Source: Anaerofilum faecale
GTDB lineage: Bacteria; Bacillota; Clostridia; Oscillospirales; Ruminococcaceae
Direction of reading: 5' to 3'
DNA length: 64,000 nt
Assembly (NCBI GenBank): GCA_019114265.1
Contig: DXFV01000050.1
Coordinates: 55,351 to 119,350 of the forward strand
Position numbers and translations under genes: made by a program. The stretch's first letter is position 1, and every line of letters begins with the position of its first letter. Under the pieces are notes generated by a model, which had not been told where the DNA came from, did not search any database, and saw only the letters and a program-made list of their open reading frames with translations. This document shows, in pieces, positions 57,741 through 64,000 of this stretch.

Positions 57741-58970
57741 TCAGCGGCGGTTTGGCGCGGGAAGGGCGGGGTCGGGCCCTATGCCGTGGGTCACCCGCTC
57801 CAGCAGCATGGCCGCCGCGCCAATGGTGATCGTGTTGCCGAACCGCCCTTCCCGTTCAAAGACGACGGGGGTGGTGCTCATCAGCCGGGATTTGGCGGAC
57901 TGGACCGCCCGCTCATAATACAACCGGGATTCGTGGGGCAGCAACCCGTCCAGGATGACGGTGTCGGGCCCGATCAGGTTGATGAAGTTGGCCAGGGCGA
58001 TGCCAAGAAGGTCGCCCGCCTGCTGCACGGCATGGACGGCGGCCTCGTCGCCGCCGGCGGCGGCGCGGCAGACGGCATAGACGTCCAGCTCGTCGGCCCG
58101 GTCATACAGGTCGCTGCGCCGGGTCCCCTGCTTGACGGCGCGGCGGAAGGCGGCCAGGATGGCGGGGATGTTGGCGTAGCAGTTGACGCAGCCATAGCGG
58201 CCGCACTGGCAGCGGGGACCGTCGAAGTCGATGGTCATGTGGCCGAAGGCGTCCTCATAGAAAGGGGAGGAACAGGCGATCTGACCGTTCTGGATCACGG
58301 CGGCGCGCAGGTTCATGGCGCAGAGCACGTAGATGCTCTTGGCGCTGCCCCGGGCACGGCCGTAGTTGTATTCCAGCATGGCGGCGGCGTTGATCCCTTT
58401 TTCCACATACAGGGGCAGGGCCAGCCGGCTGGCCAGCTGCGGGATCAGGGGGTATTCCTCCCACAGAGGGTTCATGTAACGGATGATCGGCGGGTAAAGC
58501 ACCCCCTGCCCGTTGCGCACCGAACTGAACACCGATACCCCCGCCCCCAGGAACTGTTCCGGGGTCAGCCCGCAGCGGCGGCGCTGGCTTTCGTACAGGG
58601 CGCCGATGCGCGCCACCACGTCGTCGGGCCGGTCCCCGGCCTGGATGTCGAACCGGTCGAAGCAGAGCACCTGCAGCGAAAGGTCCACCACGGCCACCTC
58701 GCAGTAAATGGTGGATACGTTGACGCAGCAGATATACCACCGCCGCGCGTTCACCGCGTACAGCACCGGTTTGCGCCCGCCGGAGGAATCCCCGATGCCC
58801 CGTTCCTCAATGAGCCCGGCGTCGCAGAGCTCCTGCAGGTAGCGGGTGACGGCGGAGATGCTCCGCCCGGTGCCCAGGCAGATGTCGGCCTTGGAGACCG
58901 GGTTGTTTTTGAGCAGATAATCCAGTACGACGCCGCCCAGTTCCGACAGGCGGAGACGCTCCTGTTCCAT
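57741..58970 (-). CDS. ROK-family transcriptional regulator
   Basis: 409 residues. N-terminal winged helix (VVLDYLLKNNPVSKADICLGTGRSISAVTRYLQELCDAGLIEE), then a ROK domain with the zinc motif CQCGRYGCVNC, the sugar-binding-site FGHMTIDFDG and the C-terminal TITIGAAAMLLE. NagC/XylR-like ROK repressors sense a sugar or sugar phosphate. The ASKHA phosphate loop after ~75 (VNVSTIYCEVAVVDL) is not that of a kinase, so it is a pure regulator. It likely controls the upstream sulfatase-permease operon. The ATG follows AAGGGGTG. Confidence 0.9.
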   Translation of the reverse strand: MEQERLRLSELGGVVLDYLLKNNPVSKADICLGTGRSISAVTRYLQELCDAGLIEERGIGDSSGGRKPVLYAVNARRWYICCVNVSTIYCEVAVVDLSLQVLCFDRFDIQAGDRPDDVVARIGALYESQRRRCGLTPEQFLGAGVSVFSSVRNGQGVLYPPIIRYMNPLWEEYPLIPQLASRLALPLYVEKGINAAAMLEYNYGRARGSAKSIYVLCAMNLRAAVIQNGQIACSSPFYEDAFGHMTIDFDGPRCQCGRYGCVNCYANIPAILAAFRRAVKQGTRRSDLYDRADELDVYAVCRAAAGGDEAAVHAVQQAGDLLGIALANFINLIGPDTVILDGLLPHESRLYYERAVQSAKSRLMSTTPVVFEREGRFGNTITIGAAAMLLERVTHGIGPDPALPAPNRR

Positions 58971-58995
58971 ACGTTACACCCCTTTTTTACTGTAT

Positions 58996-59024
58996 ATTAT
59001 AAGGGAAGGGCGCGGCGTTGTCCA
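58996..59024 (-). promoter_or_regulatory. Promoter of the ROK regulator
   Basis: Minus strand TGGACA (59019-59024), 17-base spacer, TATAAT (58996-59001). Confidence 0.75.
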
Positions 59025-59039
59025 GCATGGGCCGCCGGA

Positions 59040-59082
59040 AACCGGCAAAGGCCGGCCCCACGGGGGCCGGCCTTTGCCGGTT
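59040..59082 (-). terminator. Long hairpin after the permease gene
   Basis: Perfect 20-base arms starting AACCGGCAAAGG with a three-base loop, 12 bases after the permease stop; no T-tract, so it may protect the mRNA end or act with a factor. Confidence 0.65.
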
Positions 59083-59094
59083 GCGCATACGGGA

Positions 59095-60501
59095 TCACAG
59101 ATACCACTGAGACCCCAGGCCGCTCATGCAGAAGTAGGCGGCGATATACAGCGGGATGCCCGCCACGTAGGCGTTGGGGATGGAAAGGCGGAAGAAGTCC
59201 TTGGACTCCACCTTGGCGTAGGCGATGCCCCAGCTGACCCAGGATTGGGAGATGCAGCTGCCGATGTTGACGGTGATCGTGGGGATGGCGAACACCGCAT
59301 ACAGGAAGGGCACCGAGAAGGAAGCCACGCTGCTGAGCACGCCCACGGTAGCGGCGCCGCACCCGGCCAGGCTGAGGGGGCCGCGGAACAGGCCCAGGCA
59401 GAGGAAAATGGCGAACACGACGCAGACCACCAACTCGCTGGTAGGCATCACGCCGCCCAGGATCACCTTGAAATAGGGGGAGGCATACTCGGCGACCGAC
59501 TGGAACATGGCCAGCGTCAGCATGAAGCCGAACAGCGGGGCGGAGTCCACCACGCCGTCAAAGAACTGCTTGCTGATGAGGGCGCAGTTGCTGCGGAACG
59601 CGTTCTTGCCGGTCTTGAACTTGCGGCACAGCAGCAGCGCCAGCATACCGGCGACGATGAAACCGCCGATCAGCGAAAAGTTCAGCGCGATGTTCAGCAC
59701 CACCGGCACGATGGGCAGGATCAGGGTGTACCAGGGGGCGTCCTTCTGCGGCTGCTGGGGCGCGGCCTCAGGCTGGGCAGCCCAGGCGTGGCTGGCCTTG
59801 CTGCGGCGGAAGTAGAGCACCGTCATCAGGCAGGTGGCCGCCAGCATGATGACCAGCGCCAGCAGGCCCCACTGGCGGGTGTACCAGCCGAGGGTGAATT
59901 CCGGCATTTCGTCCGTTGCCAGGAAGTAGGCCCGGTATTGCTGGAAGTAGACGGGGTTCAGGTAGTCGCCCGCAGCCACCGATCCCATGAAGGTGAACAG
60001 CGCGATGTGCTTGGGCAGGCCGAGGCTGAGCAGGATGGGCAGCACGATGATGCCGATGGCGATGACCGGCCCCGCGCCGGACATGGAGGTGAAGATCAGG
60101 GCTGTGACGATGTTCAGCAGGATGGTGGTGAGCATGGGGCGGTCGCCGCCCAGTTCCACGGTCTTGCGGATCAGCGTGGAGGCGATGCCGGTGTCCAGCA
60201 GCACGCGGCCGAACCAGGCGCCCCAGCACACGTTGACCAGGATGCTGCCGCGCCCTTCCGGCGCGCTCTGGTAGATGCCGTTGAGGATGTCGATGAGGGC
60301 GTTGCCGGATTCCCCGCCGATCTGCAGGATGGGGTTGTCCGCCACGAAGCTGCTGCCGGCCAGCAGCGAACCGCCCAGGGGCAGTACGGTCCAGATGACG
60401 GCCATGATAAGGAAGCCGATCATCATATTGTGGCCTTTGATGCAGTAGTACGCCAGGCCGAAGAAAGTGAACAGCAGCAGGATGCCGATCGCGTATTCCA
60501 T
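59095..60501 (-). CDS. Ion-transporter superfamily permease (GntP/CitMHS-like)
   Basis: 468 residues with about eleven or twelve membrane helices. Landmarks: GIASTLIRKTVELGGDRPMLTTILLNIVTALIFTSMSGAGPVIAIGII, a re-entrant-loop-like segment, LGLPKHIALFTFMGSVAAGDYLNP, and SCISQSWVSWGIAY in the second half. The family imports organic acids such as gluconate or citrate with protons or Na+; the substrate is unknown. It is 27 bases downstream of a cytoplasmic sulfatase, suggesting that it brings in a sulfated or acidic sugar. An NhaC/DcuC-like assignment is possible. Confidence 0.7.
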   Translation of the reverse strand: MEYAIGILLLFTFFGLAYYCIKGHNMMIGFLIMAVIWTVLPLGGSLLAGSSFVADNPILQIGGESGNALIDILNGIYQSAPEGRGSILVNVCWGAWFGRVLLDTGIASTLIRKTVELGGDRPMLTTILLNIVTALIFTSMSGAGPVIAIGIIVLPILLSLGLPKHIALFTFMGSVAAGDYLNPVYFQQYRAYFLATDEMPEFTLGWYTRQWGLLALVIMLAATCLMTVLYFRRSKASHAWAAQPEAAPQQPQKDAPWYTLILPIVPVVLNIALNFSLIGGFIVAGMLALLLCRKFKTGKNAFRSNCALISKQFFDGVVDSAPLFGFMLTLAMFQSVAEYASPYFKVILGGVMPTSELVVCVVFAIFLCLGLFRGPLSLAGCGAATVGVLSSVASFSVPFLYAVFAIPTITVNIGSCISQSWVSWGIAYAKVESKDFFRLSIPNAYVAGIPLYIAAYFCMSGLGSQWYL

Positions 60502-60528
60502 AATGATTCCTCCTTTGCGACGGGATCT

Positions 60529-62013
60529 TCAGGGACTTCCGTTTTGGTCAAGGTCCGGGATGGGCGAGAAAAGCATGGGGGTGAAGGTGCGCAGGAATTC
60601 GTCCCGGCCGCCGTAGCGGTCCAGGCAGGCTTTCTGGGCGGCCTCGGCGCGGCGCTCGGTGGCGTCCGGGTCGCAGACGGCCCGCAGTTTTTCGTGGCAG
60701 GCGGCCAGCACCGGGGCCAGGGCGGGGTCCCCGGCCAGGTCGGTGCGTTCTTCCGGGTCGTGTTCCAGGTCGAACAGCTGGGGCCGTTCGCCGGGGTAGT
60801 AGACATATTTGTAGTGCCCGTCCCGGATCATGAACGCGCCGCTGTAGCAGCCGAAAGCCAGGTACTCGGCGTAGACGGTGCGGCCGGGGTCGTCGGGCCG
60901 GGCGGCGGTGTCCAGCAGGGAACGCCCCGGCAGCGTGCGGTCATAGTCGTTGGGGGCGACCCCCAGGCAGTCCAGCGCCGTGGGGTAAATATCCACCAGC
61001 GAGACCGGCGTGGAGCAGGCCGTGCCCGGCGCAAGCCCCGGCGCGGCCAGCAGCAGCGGGACGCCCACGCTGCCCTCGTACATGGTGGATTTGAAGAACA
61101 GGCCGTGCTCGCCCATGGCGTCGCCGTGGTCGGAGGTATAGACCACGCAGGTATTCTCCCACAGGCCGGCCTGGGTGATGGCGTCCAGCACCCGGCCCAC
61201 CTGCGCGTCCAGGAAAGAGCACAGCGCGTAGTAGATGCGCACGGCATTCAGGCGCTGGGCGTCGGTCAGACCCTCCTGGCAGCAGTAGCGGCGGTAATCG
61301 TTGAGAACCGGGTGGTCGGCCCAGTGGGCGCGGTCAAAGTCCGTGGGGCGCCGCACACTGGAGGCGTCCGGGTAGAGGGCGGTGAACTCCGGCGGGGCGA
61401 TCAGCGGGAAATGGGGCGTGACGAACCCAACATAGAGGGCGAAGGGGCCCCGGTCCTCCGCGGCGGCCTGTGTCAGAAAGCCGGCCGCCCGGGCGGCCAC
61501 CTCCCGGTCGTAGCGGATGTAGTCCGACTCGCCTTCCCGCGCGTCGAGAATGGCCTGCCGGAACTGTGGCCGGGTGATGGTCCTGTCCCGGATGGCGCCG
61601 TAGATATCGCCGGTGCCGTCCTTGATGTGCAGCGGGATGCGCTGGTCCACAAAGCCGGTGGCGGGGCTGTCGTTTTTGAAGTGCATCTTGCCGATGGCCG
61701 TCACCCGGCGGCCTTCCTCCTCCAGCCGTCCGGCCCAGCTGGGCAGCGCGCCGTCGTAGGCGAAGGCGTTGTCCCAGTATCCGCCGCGGGAGGCGTAGTT
61801 CCCGGTGGCCATGGCGGCCCGGGAGGGTACGCACAACGGGCTGTTGCAGCAGGCGGCGGTGAAGCGGACCCCCCGCGCTGCCAGCGCGTCCAGATGCGGG
61901 GTGCGGATCGCTTCGTTGCCGTAACACCCCAGCATGTGCGGGCTGTGCTGGTCGCTGAACAGGAACACGAAGTTCAGCGGCCGTTGTTTTTTGTCCGTGC
62001 CGTTATGCGGCAT
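60529..62013 (-). CDS. Cytoplasmic Cys-type sulfatase
   Basis: 494 residues, sulfatase (alkaline-phosphatase fold). Metal-binding FLFSDQHSPHMLGCYGN, the sulfatase motif CVPSRAAMATG with Cys61 as the residue to be turned into formylglycine, IGKMHF, and SDHGDAMGEHGLFFKSTMYEGSVGVPLL with the second metal Asp-His. No signal peptide, so it acts in the cytosol on an imported substrate and is matured by an anSME enzyme such as that at 19619-20734. ATG 62013 lies 9 bases after AAAGGGGG; nearer ATG 62022 abuts that site. Confidence 0.92.
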   Translation of the reverse strand: MPHNGTDKKQRPLNFVFLFSDQHSPHMLGCYGNEAIRTPHLDALAARGVRFTAACCNSPLCVPSRAAMATGNYASRGGYWDNAFAYDGALPSWAGRLEEEGRRVTAIGKMHFKNDSPATGFVDQRIPLHIKDGTGDIYGAIRDRTITRPQFRQAILDAREGESDYIRYDREVAARAAGFLTQAAAEDRGPFALYVGFVTPHFPLIAPPEFTALYPDASSVRRPTDFDRAHWADHPVLNDYRRYCCQEGLTDAQRLNAVRIYYALCSFLDAQVGRVLDAITQAGLWENTCVVYTSDHGDAMGEHGLFFKSTMYEGSVGVPLLLAAPGLAPGTACSTPVSLVDIYPTALDCLGVAPNDYDRTLPGRSLLDTAARPDDPGRTVYAEYLAFGCYSGAFMIRDGHYKYVYYPGERPQLFDLEHDPEERTDLAGDPALAPVLAACHEKLRAVCDPDATERRAEAAQKACLDRYGGRDEFLRTFTPMLFSPIPDLDQNGSP

Positions 62014-62051
62014 CCGGCTCATCCCCCTTTCAGGTGTTTTTCTGTGTTTTA

Positions 62052-62080
62052 ATCGTAACATCCTGAACTTATTATTTCAA
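62052..62080 (-). promoter_or_regulatory. Promoter of the sulfatase-permease operon
   Basis: Minus strand TTGAAA (62075-62080), 17-base spacer, TACGAT (62052-62057). The gene-free stretch 62014-62393 is A+T-rich to ~62205, then G+C-rich; it contains this and the next promoter and nothing else I can assign. Confidence 0.65.
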
Positions 62081-62296
62081 GAGCGATAGTGCAACAAATA
62101 ATTTATAATTAATTGTGCATATTGCTCAACTAAAACGAAGATTTGCCATGAATACACGAGCAACTTATTGATTTAAAATAAAAATTGAGAAGGAAAAGCC
62201 GAAACACACAGAAGGCTGAAACGGGGATAAACGCCGCGCCTTTGCTGTGGCGCGCGCGCCTGCTTTCAGGCGGCGGGGGTTCGCGGGCGGGCGCGC

Positions 62297-62325
62297 TTGC
62301 GCCGGGGCGGGGGACGTGGTATCAT
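62297..62325 (+). promoter_or_regulatory. Promoter of the cytidylate-kinase-like gene
   Basis: TTGCGC (62297-62302), 17-base spacer, TATCAT (62320-62325). Confidence 0.55.
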
Positions 62326-62393
62326 AGGGGCACAGAGGGCGGGAGGTCCGCCGTTCGCGCGCCGCGGGGCGCAGCCAAAAGGAGGAATACGCG

Positions 62394-62984
62394 ATGAAAC
62401 GCATCATCACCATCGGCCGGGAATTCGGCGCGGGGGGCGGCGAACTGGGCCGCCGCCTGGCCCGGGAACTGAACATCCCCTACTATGACCGGGACATCAT
62501 CCTGCGCACGGCCAAGGCCAGCGCCCACCTGACCCCCGAGCAGGTGCGCCGCTGGGACGAGCGGGTGCCCCATGAGTTCGGCTTCACCCAGAGCCTGTTC
62601 AACTTCTACGACAAACCGCTGAGCGAGGAACTGTGGAACGCCCAGGTCAGGGCCATCCGCGAACTGGCCGACCGCGAAAGCTGCGTCATCGTGGGGCGCA
62701 ACGCCGACTACATCCTGCGGGAGTTCGACCACTGCCTGCGGGTGTTCGTCCATGCCGACCGCAACTGGCGGCTGATGCATATGCGGGAACTGATGCCCGG
62801 CACGCCGCTGGAACAGATCGAGGCGGACATGCGCTCCGCCGACCGCGCGCGCCGCAACTACTGCGCCAAGCGCACCGGCCAGACCTACGGCGACAGCCGC
62901 AACTACGACCTGACGCTGTGCACCAGCCGCCTGGGGCTGGACAAGGCGCTGCAGATCCTGCTGTGCGCGGTGGAAGGCATGTGA
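62394..62984 (+). CDS. Cytidylate kinase-like family protein
   Basis: 196 residues. P-loop variant IGREFGAGGGELGRRLA at the N-terminus (classic GxxGxGK lacks its Lys, with Gly-Gly-Glu instead, as usual in this AAA-like family), YYDRDIIL, CVIVGRNADYILRE, and a LID-like Arg-rich RSADRARRNYCAKRTGQ. It is related to Cmk but is a distinct Firmicutes family of unproven substrate. AAAAGGAGG precedes the ATG. Stand-alone gene. Confidence 0.85.
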   Translation: MKRIITIGREFGAGGGELGRRLARELNIPYYDRDIILRTAKASAHLTPEQVRRWDERVPHEFGFTQSLFNFYDKPLSEELWNAQVRAIRELADRESCVIVGRNADYILREFDHCLRVFVHADRNWRLMHMRELMPGTPLEQIEADMRSADRARRNYCAKRTGQTYGDSRNYDLTLCTSRLGLDKALQILLCAVEGM

Positions 62985-63019
62985 ACGCGGGCAAAAAAAG
63001 GCGAAAACCGGCGTTCGGC

Positions 63020-63048
63020 TTGACTTTTTTTGAAAAAACTGTTACAAT
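63020..63048 (+). promoter_or_regulatory. Promoter of the amino-acid binding protein gene
   Basis: TTGACT (63020-63025), 17-base spacer, TACAAT (63043-63048). Confidence 0.8.
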
Positions 63049-63073
63049 AGACACCGTGATGTAGGGGAACTAT

Positions 63074-63118
63074 CAAGGGCGATAGCATCCGCATGGATTG
63101 CTGTTGCCCTTGTTTTTT
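63074..63118 (+). terminator. Leader terminator/attenuator before the binding-protein gene
   Basis: CAAGGGC...GCCCTTG with a mostly paired interior (GATAGCATCC against GGATTGCTGTT) followed by seven T, 26 bases after the -10 and 63 bases before the ATG. It lies inside the transcript, so transcription must pass it to reach the gene. Confidence 0.75.
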
Positions 63119-63180
63119 TAACCCCGGCATCCCGGGCGGTACGGCCGCCTGAATTTGGATAGAGAGGAAAGGTATACACT

Positions 63181-64000
63181 ATGAAAAAACTGCTTGCATT
63201 CGGTATGGCGGCGGCCATGGCGCTGTCCCTGGCGGCCTGCGGCGGCACGTCCGGCGCTTCCACCGCTTCTTCCGCTGCGGAAGGCGCTTCTTCCGAGGCT
63301 GCTTCCGCCGAGACCGCCGGTTCCGGCAAGACCTGGGTCATCGCCACCGATACGGTGTTCAAGCCCTTTGAATACACCGACGCTTCCGGCAACTTCGTGG
63401 GCATCGACGTGGACATCGTGGCGGCCATCGCCGAGGACCAGGGCTTTGACTATGAGCTCAAGAGCCTGGGCTGGGACGGCGCTGTGGCCGCCTGCCAGGC
63501 CGGCCAGGCCGATGGCATGATCGCCGGCGCTTCCATCACCCAGGAGCGCAAGGACTCCGGCTGGCTGTTCTCCGACGGGTACTACACCGCCACCCAGACC
63601 ATGACCGTGGCGGAAAACTCCGACATCACCGGCTTTGAGGACCTGGCCGGCAAGACTGTGGCCGTCAAGATCGGCACCCAGGGCGCTGCCTATGCCGAGA
63701 GCCTGAAGGACGAGTACGGCTTCACCATCACCTCTTTTGAGGATTCCCCCACCATGTACCAGGCGGTGCTGGGCGGCCAGTGCGCGGCCTGCTTTGAGGA
63801 CACCCCCATCATGCAGGCTTCCATCAAGGACGGCGGCCTGGCCCTGAAGGTGCTGGAAAACACCGCCAACGAGGGCGGCGACTACGGCTTCGCCATTTTC
63901 AGCGAGAACAGCCAGGAACTGCTGGATATGTTCAACGCCGGTCTGGCCAACATCAAGGCCAACGGCACCTACGACGAGATTCTGGCCAAGTACCTGGGCT
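63181..64000 (+). CDS. Amino-acid ABC transporter substrate-binding lipoprotein (3' end outside window)
   Basis: About 273 residues visible, no stop before the window end. Lipoprotein signal with LAAC lipobox (KKLLAFGMAAAMALSLAAC), a Ser/Ala/Glu linker, then a family 3 solute-binding domain: VIATDTVFKPFEYTDASGNFVGIDVDIVAAIAE, AGQADGMIAGASITQERK, FEDLAGKTVAVKIGTQGAAYAE and CAACFEDTPI. It captures a polar amino acid for an importer probably encoded just beyond the window. GAGGAAAGG precedes the ATG. Confidence 0.93.
   Translation, partial: MKKLLAFGMAAAMALSLAACGGTSGASTASSAAEGASSEAASAETAGSGKTWVIATDTVFKPFEYTDASGNFVGIDVDIVAAIAEDQGFDYELKSLGWDGAVAACQAGQADGMIAGASITQERKDSGWLFSDGYYTATQTMTVAENSDITGFEDLAGKTVAVKIGTQGAAYAESLKDEYGFTITSFEDSPTMYQAVLGGQCAACFEDTPIMQASIKDGGLALKVLENTANEGGDYGFAIFSENSQELLDMFNAGLANIKANGTYDEILAKYLG

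Overview
The window reads as chromosome of a G+C-rich, strictly anaerobic gut Clostridia, most likely an Oscillospiraceae/Ruminococcaceae of the Faecalibacterium-Subdoligranulum-Gemmiger type. The grounds are AGGAGG ribosome sites, Firmicutes-style TTGACA/TATAAT promoters, ECF-type vitamin uptake, a corrinoid methyl-transfer module, a lysine riboswitch, an oxygen-sensitive sulfatase maturase, and a dispersed GC-rich intergenic repeat typical of these genomes. The genus is inference; there is no rRNA gene to confirm it.

Bases 1-13619 are one long leftward operon of protein-phosphorylation genes: three protein kinases (one membrane-anchored), a pseudokinase, three PP2C phosphatases (the last running off the window), two vWA proteins, a transglutaminase-fold protein and a large STAND/NACHT-like protein whose P-loop lysine is missing. 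This is an expanded relative of the TerY-P (vWA-kinase-PP2C) triad and is the best candidate here for an undescribed signalling or conflict system. Bases 14-19 kb hold coenzyme A genes: coaBC with a transporter and an ASCH-KptA fusion leftward, and an ECF S-component with coaX rightward. Bases 19-25 kb hold a small ribbon-helix-helix regulator with phased operator repeats, a sulfatase-maturase-like radical SAM enzyme under a GntR regulator, and a heterodimeric ABC exporter.

Bases 25-43.6 kb are mostly metabolic: a lysine riboswitch before an NhaC-family carrier; a corrinoid protein with its reductive activase and a DUF2284 protein, faced by a PocR-AraC regulator and a DUF4430/ECF uptake pair; an HtrA protease; a GNAT-MnmM fusion with exonuclease III and a Nudix enzyme; a three-subunit molybdenum hydroxylase divergent from xanthine phosphoribosyltransferase; and PTS enzyme I.

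From 43.9 kb a tRNA-Ser(CGA), preceded by a broken tandem copy, borders a mobilizable element (integrase, relaxase, MobC, RepA-like helicase, excisionase-like protein, iterons, and three promoter-bearing tandem repeats). It is followed by an A+T-richer accessory block to about 56.7 kb: XRE regulator, MT-A70 methylase with a BglII-like nuclease, metallophosphoesterase, AlbA_2-type ATPase regulator, HTH protein and a broken HsdS. None of the dispersed core repeats was seen in this block. Core-like sequence resumes with a PepSY lipoprotein, a sulfatase-permease operon with a ROK regulator, a cytidylate-kinase-like protein and the start of an amino-acid binding lipoprotein. The cytoplasmic Cys-type sulfatase (60.5-62.0 kb) is the natural client of the maturase at 19.6-20.7 kb.
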